A stretch of 64,000 nucleotides of DNA, from NCBI GenBank assembly GCA_016765495.1, contig JAESPV010000027.1:1-64000 (forward strand). Reading direction: 5' to 3'. The stretch's first letter is position 1. Every line of letters begins with the position of its first letter. Below, in pieces: positions 1 to 8,003 of the stretch. The position numbers were made by a program, and so were the translations under genes. The stretch comes from Desulfocapsa sp. GTDB lineage: Bacteria; Desulfobacterota; Desulfobulbia; Desulfobulbales; Desulfocapsaceae. The notes below the pieces were generated by a model that did not search any database, was not told the DNA's origin, and saw nothing but the letters and a program-made list of their open reading frames with translations.

Positions 1-482
1 AACAAATCGTTCGTGTCAACATTAAAATCAACTCGCCTGTCGATTGTTTGGAAGATGCTATCTGCAGCAGCTCCCTCACTCAGCGACCGCGGCAAACTAC
101 TCAAATCAGAGGGGGCTGTCAATAGAAAAGATGATATATTTTCTATTAAGTCTAATTAATTTCTTTTTCAGCTTTTTCCGATGAGCCAATGTAGGTTGTG
201 AACCCTTGGCTCATCTAAGCTGAAATAGAGGATGGGAGACGATCTGTGGGATTGAGGGTTAATAAGATCGGTCGTAAAAAGGGGAGGCTTTTTTGCTATT
301 GATGGGTTGCATTGCCGCAATAACAGCACTTAGAGCCAGTAGGTAACTCTTGAATGAATAGTTTTATCAAATGCCTGATATGTTGAAGTAGTGTATATGT
401 CTGTATGGAACTGCAATGGGGAAAGCCTGAGGGCCTGTAAGGTGTTATGCTATGAAGATAAAAAGACGAGTGATAGAAAAAG
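1..482. other. Gene-poor left edge; possible end of a truncated gene
   Basis: No complete gene is visible here. The first 125 bases are open in one plus frame, which stops at 123-125, and also open on the minus strand toward the window edge. Either could be the edge of a neighbouring gene; I cannot decide which. After that the stretch is A+T-rich and holds two inverted repeats: AATAGAAAA (121-129) with TTTTCTATT (139-147), and a longer hairpin at 168-223 listed separately. A promoter for the 483 gene must lie here, but I see no convincing -35/-10 pair. Confidence 0.4.
168..223. repeat. Two-part hairpin, possible terminator or leader structure
   Basis: A perfect 10-bp inverted repeat, GATGAGCCAA (180-189) with TTGGCTCATC (206-215), sits inside a second matching pair, TCAGCTT (168-174) with AAGCTGA (217-223). 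Together they form a long two-part stem with a 16-base loop. There is no strong T-run after it, so a classical terminator is not certain. It could end transcription from the left edge or be a structured leader element. Confidence 0.45.
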
Positions 483-1157
483 ATGGATATACAACAGACA
501 TCCTGTAAACAGTGTGGAGTATGTTGCACTAAGGGAGGGGCTGCCCTTCATAGTGTTGATATTGCATTACTAAATAAGGGACTTATTCCACGCAAGGATC
601 TTGTAACCATCCGTAAGGGGGAGTTTGCTTATAATCCTGTGACCAATCGTGTACAGGCAACAAAAGCCGAAATCATTAAACTTCGAGGGACAGGGAAGGA
701 ATGGGTCTGCTGTTACTATGATCCCAAGACACGGGGGTGCACCATTTATGATAATCGGCCCATGGCTTGCGGTGTTTTGAAATGTTGGGAGCCTGAAGAA
801 AGTCTTTCACTTGTTGAGAGGGATCTGTTGAGTCGGTATGAAATTGTATCACAGGAGGACACACTTAAAAATCTGGTCACAGAATATGATCTTGCTAATC
901 CGTTACCTGATTGTACAGAACTTACTGTGAAACTTCTTGAAAATTCTGAAGAAATGATTGCAATACTTGAAGATGCGGTGAATTGTGATCTGCAATTCCG
1001 TGACAAAGTTGTTACAAGATCGATACAAATATTAGAAGAAGAGATGTTTCTCTTTGGTAGGCCACTGTTTCAACTGCTTCAGCCCTTTGGTCTTTTGGTT
1101 ATGCAATCTGGAAATCGCTTAATTTTAAGAAATGCAAACCTCGTAAAGTTAAAATGA
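483..1157 (+). CDS. YkgJ family cysteine-cluster protein
   Basis: The protein has 224 residues. It shows the two-part cysteine signature of the YkgJ / Fe-S or zinc cluster family: C8, C11, C14 and C15 near the N-terminus, then C76-C77, C86, C96 and C101 around a YDNRP motif. Family members bind a metal or Fe-S cluster, and their biochemical role is mostly unknown. The C-terminal 120 residues are helical and unrecognised. The start at 483 puts the first cysteine at the usual position, but the ribosome site (AAAAAG) is poor. A hairpin with a T-run follows at 1232-1279, so it appears to be a single-gene unit, convergent with the ferredoxin gene. Confidence 0.8.
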   Translation: MDIQQTSCKQCGVCCTKGGAALHSVDIALLNKGLIPRKDLVTIRKGEFAYNPVTNRVQATKAEIIKLRGTGKEWVCCYYDPKTRGCTIYDNRPMACGVLKCWEPEESLSLVERDLLSRYEIVSQEDTLKNLVTEYDLANPLPDCTELTVKLLENSEEMIAILEDAVNCDLQFRDKVVTRSIQILEEEMFLFGRPLFQLLQPFGLLVMQSGNRLILRNANLVKLK

Positions 1158-1231
1158 CCAGCAGTCCTATAACTAATTAGCGTTACATCCTTTTTGGAAA
1201 TATGGATAGTTGGTGTTTCCTGAAATACTGG

Positions 1232-1279
1232 AAAAGAGGGCCTGCATATATTTATACAGTCGCCCCCTCTTTTTTTTTG
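1232..1279 (+). terminator. Rho-independent terminator
   Basis: AAAAGAGGG (1232-1240) pairs with CCCTCTTTT (1265-1273), followed by more T to 1279. It lies 75 bases after the YkgJ-type gene and just before the convergent ferredoxin stop. The loop is long (24 bases), but the T-run is strong. The A-run on the other arm suggests it may work in both directions. Confidence 0.7.
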
Positions 1280-1291
1280 AGTAATACGTAT

Positions 1292-2050
1292 TTACCAGTT
1301 TTTACGTTCTACTACTGCACCCTGTGTAGAAATGGTAATCTGTTCAACTGGGACACTTTTCCCAGCACGCTCAATGGCCTGTTGGATGATTCCGTTCATG
1401 GAAGAACAGCAGGGGACTTCCATGATGAGAATGGTCAGGCTGTTGAGATTACAATTTGCAATGATTTCACTAAATCGCTGCACGTAACTTTCTGCGTCAT
1501 CAAACTTGGGGCAACCCATCATTACAACTTTTCCAGCGAGGTAATCCAACTGAAAGTTTGGAGCAGAAACAGCACAGCAATCAGCGGCAACCAACAGGTC
1601 AGCACCCTGGAGAAAGGGAGCAGTTGGTGGAACTAGACGAATTTGTACTGGCCAGTGGGTGAGAGAGGAAGTGCCACCACCAGTCGCCATCGCTATTGGG
1701 CTATTGGCAGTTTGGCAGGGAGTTGGAGTCTGGGGCAAAAATGTTTTCAGCTGTGCAGAAGGGCATCCTGAAGCTCTAGGCACTTCTTTTGTTTCATCAG
1801 TGTTTTGTTTAGCCAGGTGTTTCTCAACCGCCTCCTCATCAAAGTCTTCAGCTTCGCGCTCTATTATTTTTAAGGCTCCAGTAGGGCAGGATCCAAGACA
1901 GGCTCCAAGGCCGTCACAAAGGTTGTCGGAAATCATTTTTGCTTTTCCATCGATGATTACCAGGGAACCTTCCGCACAGTCGGGAACACACATTCCGCAG
2001 CCATCGCAAAGTTCTTCATCGATTTCAATTATTTTTCGTTTTATTTTCAT
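1292..2050 (-). CDS. 4Fe-4S ferredoxin-domain protein with C-terminal Cys-rich domain
   Basis: The protein has 252 residues. An N-terminal 2[4Fe-4S]-like domain has a first cluster C15, C18, C21, C25. The second site has C45, C51 and C55 with Leu at the expected second cysteine (CDGLGAC), a variant I recall from this family in strict anaerobes. Residues 65-110 are an acidic linker. Residues 150-252 hold CC-type motifs (DCC and PCCSS) that could carry another metal or disulfide site. The enzymatic role is unknown; it is likely a cytoplasmic electron carrier or sensor. AGGATACC precedes the ATG. An NNR/FNR-type palindrome lies upstream at 2127-2140, shared with the divergent antiporter gene. 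Confidence 0.75.
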   Translation of the reverse strand: MKIKRKIIEIDEELCDGCGMCVPDCAEGSLVIIDGKAKMISDNLCDGLGACLGSCPTGALKIIEREAEDFDEEAVEKHLAKQNTDETKEVPRASGCPSAQLKTFLPQTPTPCQTANSPIAMATGGGTSSLTHWPVQIRLVPPTAPFLQGADLLVAADCCAVSAPNFQLDYLAGKVVMMGCPKFDDAESYVQRFSEIIANCNLNSLTILIMEVPCCSSMNGIIQQAIERAGKSVPVEQITISTQGAVVERKNW

Positions 2051-2126
2051 AATGGTATCCTCGTTTGATTAAAGGTTCTTTTTGATTGATTATGGTAACA
2101 GTGTATCATTATATTACATAAAGTCT

Positions 2127-2140
2127 TTGACTTGGGTCAA
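2127..2140. promoter_or_regulatory. FNR/NNR-type palindrome TTGAC-N4-GTCAA
   Basis: A perfect 5-bp inverted repeat, TTGAC TTGG GTCAA, lies in the 150-bp divergent region between the ferredoxin-like gene (start 2050) and the antiporter gene (start 2201). Its spacing and bases match the site type bound by Crp/Fnr-family regulators of the NNR/DNR class (TTGAC-N4-GTCAA). Control of either gene by such a regulator is inferred. Confidence 0.45.
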
Positions 2141-2200
2141 GGAACCATGTTTTGTACTCTTTTTTTTATTTCCTGAATTTATTGAGGACTGAGGTGTTGA

Positions 2201-3790
2201 ATGGATATCGTAATGATCTTGGTGGCCTTTGTTTTTGGGTTCCTGGTTAAACAAATTGGTTTACCACCATTGCTAGGTTTTCTTGCAGCCGGTTTTGTAC
2301 TGAATGTATCTGGAATTCACGGTGGGGAGCAGCTTCAAGAACTTGCTGATGCCGGTGTTCTGCTTCTCTTATTCAGTATAGGTTTAAAGGTTCGTGTTAA
2401 AAGTTTGCTGAGACCTGAAATTTGGGCAGTTGCATCCATACATATGGCCGTGACGGTGGTCTTTCTGGGTATATTGATATATTTCCTTTCCTATACTGCT
2501 CTCTCCATCTTTGCAGATGTTGACTGGCGAATGTCGCTATTGATAGCCTTTGCGCTCAGTTTTTCCAGTACCGTTTTTACGGTAAAAGTCCTGGAAGAGA
2601 AAGGGGAGATGAATTCAAAACATGGACGAATTGCCATCGGTATCCTGATTATTCAGGATATTTTTGCTGTAATATTTCTCACTCTTTCCAGTGGGAAAAT
2701 TCCTTCACCCTGGGCGTTAGCTCTTATAGGATTACTACTATTACGAAAGCCCATCCTGGCTTTAATGGTTCGAAGCGGCCATGGTGAGTTGTTAATTTTA
2801 CTAGGGCTTTTGATTCCCCTTGCTGGTGCAAATCTTTTTGAACTTGTTGGCCTTAAACCAGATCTTGGCGCACTTCTCATAGGGATGCTGCTGGCAGAAC
2901 ATGCAAAAACCCGCGAACTGGCCAAAGCAATTTTAAGTTTTAAGGATTTTCTGTTGGTTGGTTTCTTTTTAACTATTGGGTTGTCCGGGCTGCCAACTTT
3001 GACAACTTTCGGTGTGTCGATGCTTCTTGTTCTTGCAATTCCAATAAAAGTTGCTTTGTTTTATCTTCTGTTAACGCGTTTTAAACTAAGAGCAAGAACA
3101 TCAACCCTTGCTTCCCTCAGCCTTGCAACGTACTCTGAATTTGGTCTGATTATTGGCGCACTTGCGGCATCAAAGGGATGGCTTAATAGCGAATGGTTGG
3201 TGATTTTTGCCTTGTCCTTGTCGCTTACATTTGTTTTGGCTTCACCACTTAACAAAGCGTCCGATACAATTTATAGTCGGCTGCATGAATTCCTGAGGCG
3301 TTTTGAAACTAAAGAACGCTTACCTGATGACAAACTGGTTTCGGTGGGTGATGTTGATGCTGTGGTTTTTGGTATGGGGCGTGTTGGTGCTGCAGCTTAT
3401 GAAACCTTGAACAAAATATATGGGAAGAGAATAGTCGGGATAGATTATGATCTCGACAGGGTTAATTATCACATTGCCAAGGGATTTAATGTTATTCAGG
3501 GGGATGCAATAGACCATGACTTTTGGGAACGTGTTCAACTTCATGACACGGCTATTAAACTTGTGATCTTGGCTATACCTAGTTTTGAGGCTAATCTGTA
3601 TGCTGTCAAACGTATAAAAGCAAGAGGGATTAATGCTCGCATAGCTGCTGTTGTGGCTTTTGATGACCAGATTAAAGTACTGCAGGAGGCTGGGGTTGAT
3701 CTGGTTTTTAATGTCAATAAGGAAGCCGGAAAGGGTTTTGCCGACCATATTTGTGAACAGATGGGACAGAAAAAACTGGTTTCACTCTGA
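2201..3790 (+). CDS. Kef-type cation:proton antiporter with NAD-binding domain
   Basis: The protein has 529 residues. The first ~350 are a chain of hydrophobic segments typical of the CPA2 (Kef/YbaL) monovalent cation:proton antiporters. A cytoplasmic TrkA-N-like nucleotide-binding domain follows from about residue 375, with the GMGRVG glycine motif and an acidic residue (GIDYD) at the expected end of the second strand. It should exchange K+ or Na+ for H+ across the inner membrane under nucleotide control. No separate RCK-C domain or ancillary KefF/KefG gene is adjacent. The start is preceded by GAGGTG. It is divergent from the 4Fe-4S gene. Confidence 0.85.
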   Translation: MDIVMILVAFVFGFLVKQIGLPPLLGFLAAGFVLNVSGIHGGEQLQELADAGVLLLLFSIGLKVRVKSLLRPEIWAVASIHMAVTVVFLGILIYFLSYTALSIFADVDWRMSLLIAFALSFSSTVFTVKVLEEKGEMNSKHGRIAIGILIIQDIFAVIFLTLSSGKIPSPWALALIGLLLLRKPILALMVRSGHGELLILLGLLIPLAGANLFELVGLKPDLGALLIGMLLAEHAKTRELAKAILSFKDFLLVGFFLTIGLSGLPTLTTFGVSMLLVLAIPIKVALFYLLLTRFKLRARTSTLASLSLATYSEFGLIIGALAASKGWLNSEWLVIFALSLSLTFVLASPLNKASDTIYSRLHEFLRRFETKERLPDDKLVSVGDVDAVVFGMGRVGAAAYETLNKIYGKRIVGIDYDLDRVNYHIAKGFNVIQGDAIDHDFWERVQLHDTAIKLVILAIPSFEANLYAVKRIKARGINARIAAVVAFDDQIKVLQEAGVDLVFNVNKEAGKGFADHICEQMGQKKLVSL

Positions 3791-3890
3791 TCTCTTTAAC
3801 GATTCTTTGCCCCCCAATAGGTAGTTTGAACCCTGTGGTTTTGACGATATTTCCTGGAAGGGAGGTCTACGTTTCATCTCTTGTGAAAAG

Positions 3891-3930
3891 AAAAAAGCCG
3901 GATAACCTTCTTTCAAAGGCAAGCCGGCTA
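3891..3930 (-). terminator. Terminator of the DsrC-like operon
   Basis: AGCCGG (3896-3901) pairs with CCGGCT (3924-3929), with a small inner CCTT/AAGG pairing. On the minus strand the hairpin is followed by a T-run (the A-run at 3891-3896). It lies about 160 bases after the zinc-ribbon gene, so it should end the four-gene operon read from 5210 downward. The 3' untranslated stretch at 3931-4085 has no good reading frame. Confidence 0.65.
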
Positions 3931-4085
3931 TCTAAAAAAATGACCCAGAACTTCTCATCTTCGTCTTGCGACGACTTTGGATTTCTCTATGATGCTATGC
4001 TTATGCCATTATCCGGACTTATCACATTGCCTGGCACGCATCAAGATGCTAATTTGTATCATTTGAGACCGTGTCGTTTTGTATT

Positions 4086-4289
4086 TCAGGCAGATGTCGA
4101 TTCTTCTGTACCTGCATAAAATGCACATTGCGTAAAATCAATTGTTTTTTTACACTTTTTACAGGAGCGCTTTTTGTCAAATTCATCGGAGAATATTTCT
4201 TGCTCTTCCCCACAATCCGGGCATTTACAGAGGAATGAGTTAAGGCTTCTAAAACGCTCAAATCCTGGACAATGTTTTGGTGTAGTCAT
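4086..4289 (-). CDS. Small zinc-ribbon-like protein
   Basis: The protein has 67 residues and two CxxC-type knuckles, C23/C26 (with C21) and C43/C46. Extra cysteines at 7 and 55 give seven in total. This is the pattern of a small zinc ribbon; the family and function are not recognised. AGGAG precedes the ATG. It follows the DsrC-like gene by 16 bases and is the last gene of that operon. Its place beside a sulfur-relay-type protein suggests a role in redox or sulfur handling, which is inference only. Confidence 0.7.
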   Translation of the reverse strand: MTTPKHCPGFERFRSLNSFLCKCPDCGEEQEIFSDEFDKKRSCKKCKKTIDFTQCAFYAGTEESTSA

Positions 4290-4305
4290 TTTTTTCTCCT
4301 ATCAG

Positions 4306-4662
4306 CTAGCAACATTCTTCCATTTTATAATTTATGCCGTCCATGGAAATAAAGTGAATCCCACTGAGTTTTGGAAGACCAGCGATCTTCCATGCTTTTT
4401 CAGGATTAATGAATTGTTCGTTAACGCAGCCTCTTGGTTGGTGAACAATTTTGCATAGTTGGTTCAAGATGGGAAATACATTGAATTTCAAATAATACTC
4501 TCGCATAAAAGATATTATTTCCATCTGTTCCTTAGACAAAGTGTCAACACCCTCACGCGATGCCAGCACTTGAGCAACATCTTCATTCCAATCCTCAAGT
4601 TTAGAAAGAAATCCGTCATCATCAAATTCTATTGTTTTTCCACCACATTCTATAACAGACAT
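4306..4662 (-). CDS. DsrC/TusE-family protein with altered cysteines
   Basis: The protein has 118 residues. It aligns with DsrC/TusE: an N-terminal acidic region, then a helical core, then the hallmark segment seen here as AWKIAGLPKLSG. In canonical DsrC two redox cysteines lie in this tail (ACK...GLPKPTGCV) and carry sulfur as a trisulfide. Here the first is Trp91 and the second is Ile102. The chain runs on about 16 residues further and ends in Cys117-Cys118. Other cysteines are C6, C70 and C79. It is thus a DsrC-like protein (Dsr-like regulator or carrier) and not the true sulfite-reductase partner. AGAGGTG precedes the start. It is the third gene of the 5210-4086 operon. Confidence 0.75.
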   Translation of the reverse strand: MSVIECGGKTIEFDDDGFLSKLEDWNEDVAQVLASREGVDTLSKEQMEIISFMREYYLKFNVFPILNQLCKIVHQPRGCVNEQFINPEKAWKIAGLPKLSGIHFISMDGINYKMEECC

Positions 4663-4760
4663 TTTGCACCTCTCTGTTGAAGAAATCGTTATTTTAAATC
4701 ATCCCGCTTTTAAGGATATTCGATCAAAAAGGATGAAACCACTCATAACAACCCAATAAC

Positions 4761-4796
4761 AATAAGCTGGTAGTCGTAGTAGAAAACCAGCTTATT
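4761..4796. repeat. 11-bp perfect inverted repeat inside the DsrC-like operon
   Basis: AATAAGCTGGT (4761-4771) pairs perfectly with ACCAGCTTATT (4786-4796) around a 14-base loop. It lies in the 157-base gap between the 84-residue protein gene and the dsrC-like gene. There is no T-run on the minus strand, so it may be an mRNA-stability or attenuation element and not a full terminator. Confidence 0.5.
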
Positions 4797-4819
4797 CGCC
4801 AAGAGCCAACGGCCTTCTA

Positions 4820-5074
4820 TCAGTATTGCTCTCCTTTGATATTTTTAACAAGTTGTGCGATCTCAAGCCCAAGAGACACACATTGTTTGCTGTCCATACA
4901 GTTATCAGCATCAGGTTCTTCCAAGTAATGAATGAGCTCGTGCTCATCCTTTTTTAAATCAACCACCCAAACATTTTTATCTTTATCCCAGTCCACCATG
5001 ATGTCAATTTCACACTGGCCTAATTCCGGGTATATTTCTACAATTTTATCACACAGTTCTCGCTTGTCATGCAT
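4820..5074 (-). CDS. Uncharacterised 84-residue acidic protein
   Basis: I do not recognise this family. The protein is acidic and soluble, with four cysteines (8, 21, 59, 65), a likely alpha/beta core and no signal peptide. The start is firm because GAGGAGG lies eight bases upstream. It is cotranscribed with the downstream DsrC-like and zinc-ribbon genes and follows a 34-residue ORF by 31 bases. Its repeated placement beside a DsrC-type protein would be the best clue to its function. Confidence 0.7.
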   Translation of the reverse strand: MHDKRELCDKIVEIYPELGQCEIDIMVDWDKDKNVWVVDLKKDEHELIHYLEEPDADNCMDSKQCVSLGLEIAQLVKNIKGEQY

Positions 5075-5105
5075 AAGATCCTCCTCTAGTTTTATTTTTC
5101 TTTCC

Positions 5106-5210
5106 CTATTTCATTTCCACTTCTATGAAGGTTCCCCCAAGTTTCTTTATCGACCACAAAAACCCCTGAAGTGCAACAGCCTTTTCATATTCCCTAACCG
5201 AAGTGGACAT
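5106..5210 (-). CDS. Possible 34-residue small protein heading the DsrC-like operon
   Basis: A 35-codon frame begins at an ATG (5208-5210), preceded at normal distance by the strong ribosome site AAGGAAGGA, and ends with TAG at 5106-5108. It lies 31 bases before the 84-residue protein gene on the same strand. The predicted peptide is amphipathic, with a short hydrophobic stretch (GFLWSIKKLGG), which fits a real small protein or a leader peptide. No homologue is known to me. The support is position and ribosome site only. Confidence 0.45.
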   Translation of the reverse strand: MSTSVREYEKAVALQGFLWSIKKLGGTFIEVEMK

Positions 5211-5422
5211 GATGTCCTTCCTTCTTGATAAGATAATGCCGCAACGTGTCATTGCAAGAGGGATAATCTTTAAACTCTGGGTATTGATAGTTAATCTGTT
5301 TCCTCACTTACATTCTTATTGCACATCTAAAAAGTTTGTTGCAAAACCCCTAACCAGCACTATAGTACAACATTAAGACTGAATGTTCTCGTATAATTCA
5401 AAGTTACTGGGGGACTACTGGT

Positions 5423-7162
5423 ATGGTAAGTGAATATACGATCAGAATAGGGGGGGCTGCAGGCCAAGGAATGCAGTTCATTGGGAGTCTTCTTGCCAAA
5501 TGCTTCAGTGAAGCAGGTTTTTATACCTTCACACACCAAGACTATATGTCCCGAATCAAGGGGGGGCATAATTTTTACCAAATCCGTATCGCCAACCATC
5601 CGGTTGCTTCGTCACGAAATACAATTGATATATTACTTGCCTTAAACCAGGAAACCATTGAAATTCATGCTCAGGATCTCAATGAGGATGGATTGATTCT
5701 GTACGACAGAACAGCCGTCGAGCAACATTATTCCCAACCTGAATTTATTCAAATACCTTGTTCAGATATCATCACAGGCCTTGATCTCAATCAAGTGATG
5801 ACAAGCTCTGTCGCAGCTGGTGCCATTCTTGGATCTGTAGGGCTTGAAACTCTTTTGGACTTCACCAGAATTATCCCTGGCTTTATTCCCGTTGCAAGCG
5901 AAGGAGTCGTTGCATCGCAAACGAGTGCAGCACAGGCAGGGCTCGATTTTGTGTTGCAAAACGTTGACTCAAAAAAACGTTTTATGCCCATAGAATTGAC
6001 TGAACAGAACAAAAAACGCCTCTTAATGAATGGAAACCAGGCCATTGGGATGGGAGCGTTGCTAAGCGGATGTAAATTCTACTCGGCATACCCAATGACC
6101 CCAGCCACCTCCATTATGCTCTATCTGATTTCCAAGGCAGAAAAACATGGTGTAATAGTGGAACAGGCTGAAGATGAGATATCTGCCATAAACATGGCCT
6201 TGGGAGCATCCTACGCCGGAGTTCGGGCCATGACAGGAACCTCAGGAGGCGGATTTGCTTTGATGACTGAAGGAATTTCTCTTGCCGGAATAACAGAAAC
6301 GCCGGTTGTAATTGCTGAGGTGCAGCGACCAGGACCTGCAACAGGTCTGCCAACCAGGACGGAACAAAGCGATCTCTTCTTTGTTATTTTTGGGGGGCAT
6401 GGAGAATTTCCCAAGGTTGTTTTTACGCCTGGTACCCCGGAACAGGCTCTTCTTCTTACCAACAGAGCCTTTCATTTGGCTGAGAAATATCAAATCCCTG
6501 TGATTATTCAGTCGGACCAGTATCTGGCAGACTCTCAATGGGTCGTTGATGATATAGATAATCAATTACTCAATTATGAAGATTTTCGTCTCCGTGGGGA
6601 AGAACTGATAAATACACAGTCTTACCAACGTTATGCATACTCCGAAGATGGTATTTCTCCTTTGGCAATTCCTGGTGCCTCAAAACATCTGGTGGTGTTT
6701 GACAGTGACGAACATGACCAGGATGGGCATATAATTGAAGACGCAAAGACTCGTAACATGATGGTGGAAAAAAGATATCACAAAAAACTTCCTCTCATAC
6801 AACAAGAGATTGCTCCTCCCTCCCTCTATGGCTCCGAGAAGCCAGATATTATTTTAACCGGGTATGGATCGACCTTTGGTGTTTTGAAAGAGGCGGTTGA
6901 GCGTCTTGCCGATCAGCACTCAATTGCGATGCTTCATTTCAGTGAGGTCTACCCTTTCCCACTGACTAATGATTTTGACTACGTGGGAATGCTTAATAAG
7001 GCAAAGCTTACTCTTTGTGTCGAAAATAATGCCTCAGGTCAATTTGCCCAGCTCATGAGAATGGAAACCGGCTTTGAGTTTAATGCCAGAATTAATAAAT
7101 TTGATGGCCGTCCTTTTGGACTCGACTACCTGTTGGGAGAAATCAATGATTACCTTCGATGA
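5423..7162 (+). CDS. korA: 2-oxoacid:ferredoxin oxidoreductase, fused gamma-alpha subunit
   Basis: The protein has 579 residues, the length of gamma-alpha fusions. Residues 1-190 are the gamma domain with GGAAGQGMQ near the N-terminus. From about residue 200 the alpha (pyrimidine-binding) domain begins, with the YPMTPAT motif (YPITPST type). The C-terminal 150 residues form the core domain. With the beta subunit it oxidatively decarboxylates a 2-oxoacid (2-oxoglutarate or a branched-chain acid) with CoA and reduces ferredoxin. GGGGGA lies upstream of the start, and the 3' end overlaps korB by 17 bases. No delta/ferredoxin subunit is adjacent. Substrate choice cannot be read from the sequence. 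Confidence 0.88.
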   Translation: MVSEYTIRIGGAAGQGMQFIGSLLAKCFSEAGFYTFTHQDYMSRIKGGHNFYQIRIANHPVASSRNTIDILLALNQETIEIHAQDLNEDGLILYDRTAVEQHYSQPEFIQIPCSDIITGLDLNQVMTSSVAAGAILGSVGLETLLDFTRIIPGFIPVASEGVVASQTSAAQAGLDFVLQNVDSKKRFMPIELTEQNKKRLLMNGNQAIGMGALLSGCKFYSAYPMTPATSIMLYLISKAEKHGVIVEQAEDEISAINMALGASYAGVRAMTGTSGGGFALMTEGISLAGITETPVVIAEVQRPGPATGLPTRTEQSDLFFVIFGGHGEFPKVVFTPGTPEQALLLTNRAFHLAEKYQIPVIIQSDQYLADSQWVVDDIDNQLLNYEDFRLRGEELINTQSYQRYAYSEDGISPLAIPGASKHLVVFDSDEHDQDGHIIEDAKTRNMMVEKRYHKKLPLIQQEIAPPSLYGSEKPDIILTGYGSTFGVLKEAVERLADQHSIAMLHFSEVYPFPLTNDFDYVGMLNKAKLTLCVENNASGQFAQLMRMETGFEFNARINKFDGRPFGLDYLLGEINDYLR

Positions 7163-8003
7163 TTATAAAGGTCAAAAACCATCCTGGTGTCCTGGCTGTG
7201 GTAATTTTGCAATTTTGAACACCTTAAAAAGAGCCTTGGTTGAACTTGATATTGGTCCTGAGCAGCTGACGTTGGTCTCTGGTATTGGCCAGGGGGCAAA
7301 GATGCCTCATTATATGAAATGTAACACCTTTAATGGGCTTCATGGCAGGACTCTTCCGGTTGCCACCGGTCTTAAACTTGCTAATCATGAGATGCTGGTA
7401 ATAGCAATTGCCGGGGATGGTGACTGTTATGGAGAAGGTGGTAATCATCTGCTTCATGCCATCAGGAGAAATGTTAATATAAAACTCTTTGTCCACAATA
7501 ACCAGATCTATGGTTTGACTAAAGGACAGGCCTCACCGACCACCGCAGAAGGTACAATTACAAAATCCCAACCTTACGGCAGTTTTTCTTCACAATTGAA
7601 TCCTCTTGCAATGGCTATTTCGCTTGATTGTAGTTTTGTAGCAAGGGGTTTTGCCGGTGCCTCTGGACTGCCATTTCTTAAAGAAATCATGAAACAGGCA
7701 ATCAACCATAAAGGTTTTGCCATGGTGGACATACTGCAGAATTGCGTCTCTTTTAACAAAGTGAATACCCTTCACTGGTATAAGGAAAGAGTCTACAAAC
7801 TGGAAAGTGACTACGACCCTTATGACCGTGTAGAGGCTTTCAGAAAGTCTCTGGAGTGGGGAGATAAAATTCCAACAGGTATATTTTACAAGAAGGACAA
7901 AAGATCTCTTGAGGAACGTGTTCCCTGCATAAAGGATGTTCCTCTTGTTCATCAGCCTTTCTCACTTCCGGAAGCAAAAAAAGATATTTTTGAACAGTTT
8001 TAG
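7146..8003 (+). CDS. korB: 2-oxoacid:ferredoxin oxidoreductase, beta subunit
   Basis: The start is ATG 7146 (GGGAGA upstream), giving 285 residues; a longer frame from 7074 lies inside korA and lacks support. It has the CPGCG motif (C15, C18), the thiamine-pyrophosphate motif GDGD at 90-93 with the NNQ-IYG segment at 118-123, and C200 as a likely further cluster ligand. The frequent GIGC cysteine is Gln49 here (SGIGQGAKMP), as in the Kor-type subgroup. It binds thiamine diphosphate and one [4Fe-4S] cluster and passes electrons to ferredoxin in the cytoplasm. It is translationally coupled to korA by overlap. Confidence 0.88.
   Translation: MITFDDYKGQKPSWCPGCGNFAILNTLKRALVELDIGPEQLTLVSGIGQGAKMPHYMKCNTFNGLHGRTLPVATGLKLANHEMLVIAIAGDGDCYGEGGNHLLHAIRRNVNIKLFVHNNQIYGLTKGQASPTTAEGTITKSQPYGSFSSQLNPLAMAISLDCSFVARGFAGASGLPFLKEIMKQAINHKGFAMVDILQNCVSFNKVNTLHWYKERVYKLESDYDPYDRVEAFRKSLEWGDKIPTGIFYKKDKRSLEERVPCIKDVPLVHQPFSLPEAKKDIFEQF

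Noticed and set aside
1202-1636. 144-codon plus-strand frame after the YkgJ-type gene
   Set aside because: It begins inside the terminator region and runs antisense to the ferredoxin protein.
1659-2072. 137-codon plus-strand frame opposite the ferredoxin gene
   Set aside because: It is antisense to clear 4Fe-4S motifs, has no ribosome site and has a low-complexity Ser-rich product.
3931-4085. Riboswitch-like structure near the zinc-ribbon 3' end
   Set aside because: The hairpins do not match any riboswitch class I know and lie downstream of genes on both strands; a terminator explains the main hairpin.
3826-4119. 97-codon plus-strand frame after the antiporter
   Set aside because: It crosses the terminator hairpin of the opposite operon, has no ribosome site and its product is not protein-like.
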